Below are positions 9,044 to 17,749 of a stretch of DNA of 64,000 nt, one piece after another (position 1 is the first letter of the stretch; each line of letters starts with the position of its first letter). The notes beneath the pieces were generated by a model. It searched no databases. It saw only the letters and a program-made list of their open reading frames with translations, and had not been told where the DNA came from. The position numbers and the translations under genes are program-made. Source of the stretch: VBDM01 sp049802235 (GTDB taxonomy: Bacteria > Pseudomonadota > Gammaproteobacteria > Burkholderiales > SG8-39); NCBI GenBank assembly GCA_049802235.1, contig JBARMB010000079.1:25442-89441 (forward strand). Direction: 5' to 3'.

Positions 9044-9106
9044 CGCGGACCCGGACCCGCGCATCGGACTAGAATACCGGCTGGATCGCCCCCATTTGAC
9101 TTCTTC

Positions 9107-10552
9107 ATGAACGCACCCGACAAGCTGTTCCAGACCGCCGATTCCTTTCTGCTCGCGCCGCACGACCTCGAAGCCGACCAGCTCTCGCGGGTATTCGGCT
9201 CGCTGCTGTCGCACCGGCTCGACTACGCCGACCTGTATTTCCAGTATTCGCGCAGCGAGGGCTGGAGCCTCGAGGAAGGCATCGTCAAGTCGGGCAGCTT
9301 CAACATCGACCAGGGCGTCGGCGTGCGGGCGATCAGCGGCGAGAAGACCGCGTTCGCGTATTCCGACGAGATCAGCCTGCCGGCGCTCGAGGACGCAGCC
9401 AGAGCGACGCGCGCCATCGCGCGCTCGGGCGGCAATCACCATCCCGTGCCGGTGCGCCAAGGCACGGGGCTGCAGCTCTATCCCGCGCTCGATCCGCTCG
9501 CTTCGCTCGAAGACACCCGCAAAGTGAAGCTGCTCGAGCGGATCGAGAACCTGTGCCGTTCGCGCGATCCGCGCGTGGCGCAGGTGATGGCGACCCTCGC
9601 GGCCGAATACGAAGTGGTGCTTGTGGCGCGCTCCGACGGCATGCTCGCGGCCGACGTGCGCCCGCTGGTGCGGCTGTCGGTGCAGGTGATCGCGGAACAG
9701 GACGGCCGGCGCGAGCAGGGTTCGGCCGGCGGCGGCGGCCGCGGCGACTACGCTTACTTTACCGAGGAGCGGCTGCACGAGTACTCGAGCAAAGCGGTGG
9801 ATCAGGCGCTCGTCAATCTCGATTCGCGGCCGGCGCCGGCGGGATCCATGACCGTGGTGCTCGGACCCGGCTGGCCCGGCGTGCTGCTGCACGAGGCGAT
9901 CGGCCACGGTCTCGAGGGCGACTTCAACCGCAAAGGTTCATCCGCATTCTCGGGAAAGATCGGCAGGAAAGTCGCGGCCCGCGGCGTCACCGTCGTCGAT
10001 GACGGCACGCTTCCCGGCAGGCGCGGCTCGCTCAACATCGACGACGAGGGCAATCCCACGCAGTGCAACACGCTGATCGAGGACGGCGTGCTGCGCGGCT
10101 ACATGCAGGACAGCCTGAACGCGCGACTGATGGGCGTGCCCGTCACCGGCAACGGCCGGCGCGAGTCCTACGCCAATGTGGTGCTGCCGCGCATGACCAA
10201 TACCTACATGCTGAACGGCGACAAGGACCCGCAGGAAATCATCGCTTCGGTGAAGCACGGACTGTATGCGGTGAACTTCGGCGGCGGGCAGGTGGACATC
10301 ACCAACGGCAAGTTCGTGTTCGCGGCCACCGAGGCCTACATGATCGAGAACGGAAAGGTCACCTATCCGGTGAAAGGCGCGACGCTCGTCGGCAACGGGC
10401 CCGACGTGCTCAAGCGCGTCAGCATGGTGGGCAACGACCTCGCGCTCGACACCGGCGTCGGCACCTGCGGCAAGGATGGCCAGAGCGTGCCGGTCGGCGT
10501 GGGGCAGCCGACGCTCAGGATCGACGGGCTGACGGTGGGCGGGACCGGCTGA
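9107..10552 (+). CDS. tldD: Metalloprotease TldD
   Basis: This 481-residue protein is the TldD subunit of the TldD/TldE(PmbA) zinc protease, which degrades unfolded peptides and matures microcin-like and other small peptides in the cytoplasm. The HExxxH zinc motif is HEAIGH at residues 262-267, followed by GLEGDFNRKG. The partner gene pmbA/tldE is not in this window, which is normal. It lies 63 bases after the amidase gene on the same strand. Confidence 0.95.
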   Translation: MNAPDKLFQTADSFLLAPHDLEADQLSRVFGSLLSHRLDYADLYFQYSRSEGWSLEEGIVKSGSFNIDQGVGVRAISGEKTAFAYSDEISLPALEDAARATRAIARSGGNHHPVPVRQGTGLQLYPALDPLASLEDTRKVKLLERIENLCRSRDPRVAQVMATLAAEYEVVLVARSDGMLAADVRPLVRLSVQVIAEQDGRREQGSAGGGGRGDYAYFTEERLHEYSSKAVDQALVNLDSRPAPAGSMTVVLGPGWPGVLLHEAIGHGLEGDFNRKGSSAFSGKIGRKVAARGVTVVDDGTLPGRRGSLNIDDEGNPTQCNTLIEDGVLRGYMQDSLNARLMGVPVTGNGRRESYANVVLPRMTNTYMLNGDKDPQEIIASVKHGLYAVNFGGGQVDITNGKFVFAATEAYMIENGKVTYPVKGATLVGNGPDVLKRVSMVGNDLALDTGVGTCGKDGQSVPVGVGQPTLRIDGLTVGGTG

Positions 10553-10629
10553 GCCGCACAACTGGACTTCCGCTACCTGACCAAGACCTATCTTCCGAGA
10601 AAGCTCAATGAGCGGGACTGGCTGGACTC

Positions 10630-11049
10630 ATGATCCACCAGCAGACCCTGGAATTCCGCACGCGCGGCCGCGGCACCCAGGAGGTGACCGCCGAGCTGCA
10701 GCGCGCGGTCGCCGCCTGCGGCATCCGCACCGGCGTCGCCACCGTGTTCCTGCAGCACACCAGCGCGTCGCTCCTGCTGTGCGAGAACGCGGACCCGGAC
10801 GTGCGAGCCGACCTGGAGACGATCCTCGCGCGCCTCGTCCCCGACGCCGACCCCGCCTACCGTCACGACACGGAAGGGCCGGACGACATGGCGGCCCACG
10901 CGCGCACCGTCCTCACCGCGAGCAGCCTCACGATTCCGGTGAACGAGGGGCGCCTCGCGCTCGGCACCTGGCAGGGGCTCTACCTCTACGAGCACCGCAG
11001 CGCGCCGCACTCGCGCTCGATCGTGGTCACGGTGATGGGGGAGGGGTGA
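10630..11049 (+). CDS. yjbQ: YjbQ/UPF0047 family protein
   Basis: This 139-residue protein of the YjbQ family (UPF0047) has the conserved FLQHTSASLLLCEN segment, a central RHDTEGPDDMAAH motif, and a C-terminal LGTWQGLYLYEHR. Members have been described as having a weak, secondary thiamine-phosphate synthase activity; the true role is unsettled. The length is typical and the fold is a compact metal-binding beta sandwich. It lies 77 bases after tldD. Confidence 0.9.
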   Translation: MIHQQTLEFRTRGRGTQEVTAELQRAVAACGIRTGVATVFLQHTSASLLLCENADPDVRADLETILARLVPDADPAYRHDTEGPDDMAAHARTVLTASSLTIPVNEGRLALGTWQGLYLYEHRSAPHSRSIVVTVMGEG

Positions 11050-11126
11050 GAGCGCTCGTCGAGATCCTCGCCGCAGTCCCGGGGTAGCGCGCTCGCCGCA
11101 ACTGCTTCAGGGCCGCTTGATCAACT

Positions 11127-11150
11127 GACTGCTTTCGGCCAGAAGCAGTC
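11127..11150. terminator. Hairpin between convergent yjbQ and LysR genes
   Basis: GACTGCTT (11127-11134) and AAGCAGTC (11143-11150) form a perfect 8-bp stem around an 8-base loop. It lies between genes that converge, where a bidirectional terminator would be expected. There is no clear T-run, so termination is only suggested. Confidence 0.35.
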
Positions 11151-11183
11151 GCTCGCGCTGCTGTCTGGAGCGGCGTACTGTTG

Positions 11184-12146
11184 CTACCTTCGATTCACCG
11201 GCGGGACGTGCTTTCGCAGCACCCCCAGGAAAAGCGCAGCCTGGGGGCTGAGGGTGCGGTTCTTTACGGTTGCCAGAAAGACCGGCCACGGCCGAGGCAG
11301 CCGGAGTGGCAGCATCTGAAGGCCGAAACGCGCGGCGCTCAGTCCAAGCACGGACTTCGGCATCACGGTGACGAAGTCGCCCGTGGAGACCAGATGATTG
11401 CGCAAACTCACGGAGAGCGTTCTGACGATCGCTCGGGGAGGCGGCAGCCTTGCTGTCTGGAACATTTCATCGACAAGGGCATCTCCCCAGCTGCCCGGAG
11501 AATTCTGGATCCAACGGGCTTCGGCGAGGTCGCCTAGGCTCAGGTTGCGCCTGCGCGCCCAGCGGCTCGCTTTCGCGGCCACCAGCACAAGCTCGTCGTT
11601 GAACAAGAGCTCTAGAGCGACCTCATCCCGGAACCGATCTTCGTCGAGCGGCTTGTTAAGGCGTGCGATGATGAAATCGAGCTTGCGCTCCTGCAATTCC
11701 GGCAGATCCATTGTCAGCGTGGGCTTCTGGTCCACCTGCAGCGCGATGCCCGGATGGCGGCGCGCGAAGTCAGCAATCACGGGCGGCAGCAGTGACGCTG
11801 AAATGGATTCTGGACAGCTGAACCGCACCTCGCCGACACTGGGATCGGACAGGTACTGGATCTCCTTCACTGCCTGGCTCAGCTCGTCGAAGACCACGTG
11901 CGCCCGACGAAGCAACACCCGCCCGTACCGAGTCGTCTGCACGCCTTGTGGGCTTCGGTCGAGCAGGCGCACACCGAGGTTGTCCTCAATGCCGGCGATC
12001 ACCTCCGACACCGAGGGCTGTGCCATGCCGAGCTCCTTTGCGGCCTGCGCCATGCTGCCGTGCTGATCGACTACGGCCAGGATATACAGGTCGCGCAGCT
12101 TCAATCGGCGGCTGATCCGACGCTCCGGGCCAATCGGGTTTGCCAT
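11184..12146 (-). CDS. LysR-family transcriptional regulator
   Basis: This 320-residue protein has an N-terminal winged HTH (about residues 14-75, including HGSMAQAAKELGMAQPSVSE) followed by a LysR substrate-binding domain. A longer in-frame reading to 12263 exists. I prefer the ATG at 12146 because the HTH then sits near the N-terminus as usual. It is divergent from the VOC/acetyltransferase pair, the standard arrangement for a LysR regulator and its targets. The effector is unknown; the binding-domain type resembles aromatic or sugar-acid regulators. Confidence 0.88.
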   Translation of the reverse strand: MANPIGPERRISRRLKLRDLYILAVVDQHGSMAQAAKELGMAQPSVSEVIAGIEDNLGVRLLDRSPQGVQTTRYGRVLLRRAHVVFDELSQAVKEIQYLSDPSVGEVRFSCPESISASLLPPVIADFARRHPGIALQVDQKPTLTMDLPELQERKLDFIIARLNKPLDEDRFRDEVALELLFNDELVLVAAKASRWARRRNLSLGDLAEARWIQNSPGSWGDALVDEMFQTARLPPPRAIVRTLSVSLRNHLVSTGDFVTVMPKSVLGLSAARFGLQMLPLRLPRPWPVFLATVKNRTLSPQAALFLGVLRKHVPPVNRR

Positions 12147-12246
12147 AGAAATATCCGATAGGGGTAAAGATAAATCGAGCCTACCACCTTTAACCTCCCC
12201 AGCGTAACCTAGTGCCGTTTCGAAGCCTGTCCTCAAGGGAGGTGAG

Positions 12247-12363
12247 ATGAAGACTGCGAACACGATGATCTTGGTCGCAACTGTGCCTGCCTCTGTCTCG
12301 AAATCGCCCGATATCCGCGCTCGGGCGACTTATCCCGCGATCCCCGTTCGGAGCACGCCATGA
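12247..12363 (+). CDS. Possible short upstream ORF coupled to the VOC gene
   Basis: An ATG at 12247 follows a very strong Shine-Dalgarno run (GGGAGGTGAG at 12237-12246) and opens a 38-codon frame whose TGA (12361-12363) overlaps the VOC start (12360). The peptide begins MKTANTMILVATVPAS and resembles no family I know. The strong ribosome-binding site and stop/start overlap suggest a leader peptide used for translational coupling. It could also be chance. Confidence 0.35.
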   Translation: MKTANTMILVATVPASVSKSPDIRARATYPAIPVRSTP

Positions 12364-12863
12364 TGCAAGTCTCCGGGCCCAAAGGCGCGCTGAAGACGCG
12401 ATTCCTGTCACACGGCACGCTCGGGTCGCGTGATCTGGAGAAGTCGCGCAAGTTCTACGAGGAATTCCTCGGCGTCGAAACGGTGCGCACCGCCCCTAAC
12501 TCGCTGATGATCCGGCTCGGCGGCGACCACGTCTATGCGGTCATTCTGCTGAAGAAAAAGGGCCGCATGGACCGGTTCGGTCACAACGGGCTCGATGTCG
12601 AGACGGACGCCGACGTTGATGTCGCGCACAGTGTTTGCTCCACGCAGGGGGAACAGTGGGGTCTGCACGACATCAGCAAGCCGGTCGCGCACCACGGCAC
12701 GTACAGCTTCCACTTCTGGGACGCCGACGACAATTGCTGGGAGATCCTGTCGAATCCGCAGGACGGCTACAAATGGATCTTCGATCAGGGCGATCTTTCC
12801 GGCAAAGGCCATTGCGAAAGAGACTTCCGGCACAATCGGCCGGTTCGCTTGCCTACTCGCTGA
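12360..12863 (+). CDS. VOC-superfamily (glyoxalase/dioxygenase-like) protein
   Basis: This 167-residue protein has the vicinal-oxygen-chelate pattern: an N-terminal strand-helix (LSHGTLGSRDLEKSRKFYEE) and a C-terminal half with SFHFWDADDNCWEI. The likely metal ligands are an early His in the first strand (SHGTLG), His in the central segment and Glu in WEIL. It may be a small-molecule dioxygenase, lyase or isomerase, with no substrate assignable. It is divergent from the LysR gene and 21 bases from the acetyltransferase gene, so all three may serve one catabolic or detoxification function. Confidence 0.8.
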   Translation: MMQVSGPKGALKTRFLSHGTLGSRDLEKSRKFYEEFLGVETVRTAPNSLMIRLGGDHVYAVILLKKKGRMDRFGHNGLDVETDADVDVAHSVCSTQGEQWGLHDISKPVAHHGTYSFHFWDADDNCWEILSNPQDGYKWIFDQGDLSGKGHCERDFRHNRPVRLPTR

Positions 12864-12884
12864 CGGGCAGCGCGCACGCGCCCC

Positions 12885-13718
12885 ATGGCGATGTCGAGCG
12901 GTTTACTGGATCGCTATTTCGGCAGAATCGGCTACGCCGGTTCTCCCGCGGCGGACCTGCGCACCCTGCAGGAGTTGCACCGCCTGCACTTGCAGTGCAT
13001 TCCCTACGAAAACATCGACGTCTTCTGTCATCGGCGCATCCCGCTCGACAGGGATGCACTCACCGGAAAGATGCTGCGGCGGCGGCGCGGCGGCTATTGC
13101 TTCGAGCAGAACGGCCTGTTCTGCGCCGCGCTGACCGATCTCGGCTTCGCGTGCCGCCCGAACATGGCGCGCTTTCACTATCGTCGCCCGAAGCCGGGTG
13201 GCCGCACGCACCATGTGAACCTCGTGGAGATCGAGGGACGAGTATGGCTTTGCGACGTCGGCTTTGGCGGCTCCGGCTTCAGCCTGCCCCTGGCGCTGGA
13301 GCCCGACGCCGAGGTCGAGCAGTTGGGAGAAATCTATCGACTGCGTGAAAGCGACGAACACGGGTTTTACCTGGAGCGGAAGGCCGGCGAGGAGTGGCAG
13401 CCGCTCTACACGTTCAAGGTGGACCCGGCACTGCCGATCGACCTGGAGATGGCCAATTTCTGTACGGCGAACAGTTCGGATCACCCGTTCAGGGATTCGG
13501 TTCGCGGGACTCGTATGACCGCTCGCGGGCGCGTCACGCTGCTGGACCACACGTTCAGGATCCATGACCTCGTCACGGGCACGCTGGAGACGATCGTCGT
13601 CACCGAATTCCAGCGCTACATCGAATGCCTGCGGACGCAACTCGGCGTGGAATTGAACGAGAGCGAGACGGCCCGCCTCGAGCACCGCTTCCCCGAACTC
13701 AAGCCGTCCGCGCCCTGA
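12885..13718 (+). CDS. nat: Arylamine N-acetyltransferase
   Basis: This 277-residue NAT has the Cys-His-Asp triad: Cys72 (RGGYCFEQN), His109 (GRTHHVNLV) and Asp124 (LCDVGFGG). The enzyme moves an acetyl group from acetyl-CoA to aromatic amines and hydrazines. The length and triad spacing match enteric NAT. The chosen ATG at 12885 has a second Met two codons on. It is probably cotranscribed with the VOC gene. Confidence 0.93.
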   Translation: MAMSSGLLDRYFGRIGYAGSPAADLRTLQELHRLHLQCIPYENIDVFCHRRIPLDRDALTGKMLRRRRGGYCFEQNGLFCAALTDLGFACRPNMARFHYRRPKPGGRTHHVNLVEIEGRVWLCDVGFGGSGFSLPLALEPDAEVEQLGEIYRLRESDEHGFYLERKAGEEWQPLYTFKVDPALPIDLEMANFCTANSSDHPFRDSVRGTRMTARGRVTLLDHTFRIHDLVTGTLETIVVTEFQRYIECLRTQLGVELNESETARLEHRFPELKPSAP

Positions 13719-13785
13719 CCCGCATTGAAGCTCATAGTGAACGTCGAGGGCCGTAGAAAAACGCTCGAGTTGTGATTCGCGCGAA

Positions 13786-13845
13786 TGTCCGCTTTGGGTC
13801 GATTTGAGCCGCTCGCCAACGTCGCGACTCGGCCAGAAGCGGACA
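13786..13845. repeat. Inverted repeat at the left edge of the accessory island
   Basis: TGTCCGCTT (13786-13794) and its exact complement AAGCGGACA (13837-13845) flank a 42-base spacer, in the gap between the acetyltransferase gene and the end of the STAND gene. A related string, TCGGCCAGAAGC, occurs both here and at 11135-11146. This looks like a small mobile-repeat remnant, but one pair of copies is not enough to define a family. Confidence 0.4.
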
Positions 13846-13871
13846 CTGGCGAGAGGTGACATGATCGGATA

Positions 13872-14813
13872 CTACTCAAATCTAGAATCTATCTGCCTAT
13901 CCCGTTTTCGCTCCTCGTCGATCCGGCCTAATAGCCGACGCTCGCGGCTGCTGGCCCATTCACGAACCGTCGGGTCGGGGTGCTTCAACAGTTCCCGAAT
14001 CGGCTGCAGGTACGGCGTAAGAACATCAGCCAGCGATCCGGACCAGGAATTCGGCTCGATATGGGCAGCAAAGGCCGCGAGCACCGCCTTCCGATCGGTG
14101 GCGTGTTCTAGCAAATTAAGAGCGATCGCGGACCATCTGAGCTCGTTCTGTCCTGGTCCCTTGTCAAATAGGCGTATCACTCCCGCTACCCACGGGAAGC
14201 GAGTTGACACATCCTTGCCTGCCCAGGAGAGCAGCACATCCTTCGGCACGTAGTTTACGGGTCCGTCATGCTGGTCAATCATGGACATGCGGAATAGCGC
14301 GGACCGACCTCGGATATCCGTCCGATCAAAAAAGACGTCAAGTGCGACCTCAGGTTGGACCTCGAAAAGCGCCCTGGCGAGTTGATCGTATCGCCACGCT
14401 TGCCCGTGACCTTCTAGAGCTTGCACAAAATTCTCGCAGAGCCGTCTAGCCTCGGCCGCTGCTATCGACCCACCCAAGCAAGCGCGCGCCACTTCCGCAA
14501 TGTAATAGTCGACATGGTCGTCCCGGTCATTGAAGGTGCAGACGACAAGCAGCTCACGGCCAAGAGCAAGCGTCTCCTGATCAATCGAAGCTTTCTCCGT
14601 TTTGAGTATGTGAAGACGCATGCCAAGGAGATCAATCGCAGTTGGGAAGCCATCCGGCAAGCGAGCGATCTCTAGGATTAGTTTCTTGAAGGTCCCGGGC
14701 GTAATTCTGTCCGAGGCACGCCCCAGCCCTAGTTGGGAGTACGTCCAAGCCTTAGCCGCACCCCGCGCCACGGAGCGCGAAAGCCTCGCGGCACCAGCGT
14801 CGTCCACTACCAT
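13872..14813 (-). CDS. C-terminal part of the frameshifted STAND NTPase
   Basis: This 313-residue frame is not an independent gene. Reading upstream of its ATG in the same frame gives ENPALESYFPLLQAAM, and before that a sequence that continues the frame of the larger ORF at 14807-17668. One missing G in the plus strand near 14872-14877 (CAGCAGG where CAGGCAGG would restore frame) explains the break. The region is alpha-helical repeat-like and would be the end of the sensor domain of the STAND protein. It has no recognisable catalytic motif of its own. Confidence 0.8.
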   Translation of the reverse strand: MVVDDAGAARLSRSVARGAAKAWTYSQLGLGRASDRITPGTFKKLILEIARLPDGFPTAIDLLGMRLHILKTEKASIDQETLALGRELLVVCTFNDRDDHVDYYIAEVARACLGGSIAAAEARRLCENFVQALEGHGQAWRYDQLARALFEVQPEVALDVFFDRTDIRGRSALFRMSMIDQHDGPVNYVPKDVLLSWAGKDVSTRFPWVAGVIRLFDKGPGQNELRWSAIALNLLEHATDRKAVLAAFAAHIEPNSWSGSLADVLTPYLQPIRELLKHPDPTVREWASSRERRLLGRIDEERKRDRQIDSRFE

Positions 14814-17668
14814 GGCAGCTTGCAGAAGGGGAAAATACGACTCAAGAGCGGGATTCTCGATGGCGTCGTCCAGCAGGCTACGGCCAGCTCACGATCTCGT
14901 TCCATCGCTTCCCTGATGTAGCCCTGCATGAGGGAAACATTGCGGTCGGCCACGTCCAAACCTGCGAACACGTCGCGAATCTCCCGCCATTTCGATTTAA
15001 GGTCCTCTACTCCGATCGCTAACCCACGCCCGAATGCCCACTGCCTACCCTGTCCTTGGCAAAGGAGTCTCGGAAGCGACTTGGCCAACAAATCCGGGGC
15101 GACAGCAAATTGGCGACCCAGAGACTCGGCGACCTTGTCCGCCAATTCCCATGCTGCCATGATCGCTTCACCGCTATCGTCCTTCGTTTCGAGATCTGCG
15201 ACGTCGAGGTGTCCGTGGGTCCCCGAAAGGACATAGGCTTCGAGCTTCTGCTCCAGGTTTCGCGGACGAAGCTCCGATTCGAGTTCGCGCAGTTGCTCTA
15301 CTGCTGCCGGAAGCAAATTCTTTTCGTCGTACTTGAGGGTCTTCCGCACCGCTATCCACCCATCCGGCCAGCCACCATCCTTTGCGATGTGCCTGGCTAT
15401 GGCCACTAGCTCGGACAGCACGTCCGCGTGTATCCATAACCCTCGAAAATGACGTGCGAGCATCGCTCGAGCTCTCACCCAGCATGGCGATTTTTTGTCG
15501 CACAAGTCTTGCAGCAGGAGCAATGCGGAGCGATACCATTTGGCTAGGTCTTCATTCGTCCTCGGATGCAATCCGAAGTCTCGGGGCCGTGCGCCGAAGC
15601 TGAAGTCATGGCCGGATGTGAAATGGCCACTCTTGAGCATTCCGTCCAGGCCGACTAGAGCAAGTTCTCGGATGTTGGCATCCTTCTCCTCCAGGAGATT
15701 CCGAATAAACGCGATTCGTTGCTCGGCTTGGGCCTTGGTGCCAGACAAGACAACGTGGAAGAGCTCTTCGAAGTTTGACCGACTATTGTCACGATCCCCG
15801 CGGCCAGCATTTGCAGCACAGAGCCGAGCTATAAGACCTGCTGCTCGATCAAACATTGGGGGCTCATAGGCCAACGCCATTAAGAGCCAGATCCACCTTT
15901 GACGCCGGATGACATCGGAGGTGAGAAACTCAGCTGCCCCTTCTCCAGATGCCGCTTTCTCGATGACGTCCAGCACGAACGAGGGGCAAAGCGGTGCAAC
16001 GTTAAGGAACAACGCGATACCAAGCTCAGTGAAATGCCTCGCGTCCGAGAGCCACTTGTCGTCCTCGAGCCACGTTCGGGCTATCTTTATTGCAGCAGGC
16101 GAGTCATGCAGGTACCCGAGCCGATGCGCAAATGACTTGAGCAACCGCTCGTGCACTTTTAAGGTGTCAACGAGGCTGACAGGAGGAATGCGTTCCAACG
16201 CTTGCTTGGCGAGCCGATTCGCGATTGCGTGAGGCAATACGGCGCGCCATTTGCCCCGCTTCTGAACAAGATCCCGCTTACGCAAGTCGCCAGCGCCACG
16301 ATAAACGTCCTTGACTGTCAGACCGGAGAGTTCAGCCAAGATCGGCAATTCAGCGCCGGCACCATCTTCGGATTCTCCGTCGAAGGAGTAAACGAGCGAG
16401 CACACTTCGGCGATCCGAAGAAGAACCGGATCTGGCTGCTGGTTTTGGTAGAACACACGCTTGAAGAGCTCTGCATCGTCGAGGACACCAAGGCTCTCCT
16501 TTCCACGGAGCGTCTTGGCGAGTACAAGGGCGACCCGCGCATTGCCTCCAGAAAGCTCAGCGATACGCGAACGATCAGGCTGCGCGACGTTAGGTACCAA
16601 GCGCTCCAAGATCTGTTCCAGAACCTGGTTGGATGCCGGTTCCAAATGAAACACGTCCGTATCTTCCGGCTCGTCATCTACTACGTCGTACTCGACGGTG
16701 ATAAGGCTCACCGCGCTGCCAGATTCCCTTACTGCCTGCGCCAGCGCGCGATGCGTAGCAGGGTTGCAGTTGTCCACAACGACGATCGCCCGAAGACCAG
16801 GGACCTGCAACCGATGAACCATGTCTCTAGCGCTTGGATCTGGTTCGGTACCCTGATCGGTATAGACGACAATCGACGTATCGAGTGCATCCGTGCCGAC
16901 ACGGCTATCGAAAAGCGCTTGAACTAGGCGCGTCTTCCCTACCCCGGACAATCCAACCAATCTAACTACACCCCCTGCAGTAGCGAGCGCTGTGCGAATG
17001 GCTTTGATGCCATCGGTGACAGCTAGAGGCTGCTCTTTGTTACGTGAGTAGATTCGACCTGTCTGATCGAGTAGAAATTCTGAGCCCGGCGGATCGCCCG
17101 GCGCCCAAGTGCCATATGCACGCCATCCCCACATCGGGTCGCCAATGCGCTCTCGAAGCCACAAAGCAACTCCGGGATACTTCCTCACCCAATTGGCGAG
17201 GCGCTCGCGGTCATAGAAGTCGACTTTGACAGTCGATCCGGCTGGCAAATCAAAGAGCGCGGCGTTCATCGCCTTCAATCTGGCGTCGAGCGCTGGGTCA
17301 GTCGCGGAATCGTGCGAGGAGACGATCACATAAGTGCCATGCGCCGCCCCCAGTTCCCTGATAGAACGTCGGAGGGCGCCCTTGGGGCGCATCTCCGCTG
17401 CGATCTCCGCTGGTGGCATCGGGGACGCCTTCGCTTGGAAGCCTGTGTGGGGTCTGGGAATGAAATCGAGACAGGCACTTGAGTTCTCCAGCCGGACGCG
17501 GACATCGATGCCGCCATCTGCCGCATCCTGGTGACCTCCAGCCGTTACCGCAGACGCAGGCAGTCCACAGCGCCGCAACTCGGCCTCGGACAGTCGAACA
17601 ACCAGGAGCCGAAGGTCCGCGTCAGTCAGCTTCTTGATGTGGTCGCCTGTAACGTCGAGCAGGTTCAT
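14807..17668 (-). CDS. STAND-type NTPase with Mrr-like nuclease N-terminus (putative defence protein)
   Basis: This is the N-terminal 953 residues of a protein that would reach about 1265 residues if the frameshift near 14875 is repaired. Residues 1-170 contain DGGID (51-55) and QAK (78-80), the D...QxK pattern of Mrr-like PD-(D/E)xK nucleases. A P-loop GLSGVGKT (239-246) and Walker B VVVDN (about 296-300) follow, then a winged-helix-like stretch and a long helical repeat region. Nuclease-STAND-helical sensor is the plan of Avs-type antiphage proteins, which sense phage proteins and then cut DNA. This one is shorter than most Avs proteins and I cannot place it in a named type. It lies 81 bases downstream of the zinc-ribbon/HEPN gene on the same strand. 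Confidence 0.75.
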   Translation of the reverse strand: MNLLDVTGDHIKKLTDADLRLLVVRLSEAELRRCGLPASAVTAGGHQDAADGGIDVRVRLENSSACLDFIPRPHTGFQAKASPMPPAEIAAEMRPKGALRRSIRELGAAHGTYVIVSSHDSATDPALDARLKAMNAALFDLPAGSTVKVDFYDRERLANWVRKYPGVALWLRERIGDPMWGWRAYGTWAPGDPPGSEFLLDQTGRIYSRNKEQPLAVTDGIKAIRTALATAGGVVRLVGLSGVGKTRLVQALFDSRVGTDALDTSIVVYTDQGTEPDPSARDMVHRLQVPGLRAIVVVDNCNPATHRALAQAVRESGSAVSLITVEYDVVDDEPEDTDVFHLEPASNQVLEQILERLVPNVAQPDRSRIAELSGGNARVALVLAKTLRGKESLGVLDDAELFKRVFYQNQQPDPVLLRIAEVCSLVYSFDGESEDGAGAELPILAELSGLTVKDVYRGAGDLRKRDLVQKRGKWRAVLPHAIANRLAKQALERIPPVSLVDTLKVHERLLKSFAHRLGYLHDSPAAIKIARTWLEDDKWLSDARHFTELGIALFLNVAPLCPSFVLDVIEKAASGEGAAEFLTSDVIRRQRWIWLLMALAYEPPMFDRAAGLIARLCAANAGRGDRDNSRSNFEELFHVVLSGTKAQAEQRIAFIRNLLEEKDANIRELALVGLDGMLKSGHFTSGHDFSFGARPRDFGLHPRTNEDLAKWYRSALLLLQDLCDKKSPCWVRARAMLARHFRGLWIHADVLSELVAIARHIAKDGGWPDGWIAVRKTLKYDEKNLLPAAVEQLRELESELRPRNLEQKLEAYVLSGTHGHLDVADLETKDDSGEAIMAAWELADKVAESLGRQFAVAPDLLAKSLPRLLCQGQGRQWAFGRGLAIGVEDLKSKWREIRDVFAGLDVADRNVSLMQGYIREAMERDRELAVACWTTPSRIPLLSRIFPFCKLPW

Positions 17669-17749
17669 TGAATTCAGGATGGGTCGAATGGCGTACGACT
17701 AGGCAACGTCAATGTGCTATTTCCCTAAAGACAGCATCATGCGACATCT

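Noticed and set aside
1290..9907. Very long opposite-strand frames over glnE, yhdP and tldD (up to about 750 codons)
   Set aside because: They are Arg/Ala-rich readings of high-GC coding DNA with no family motifs. The strands carrying the real genes show conserved catalytic motifs.
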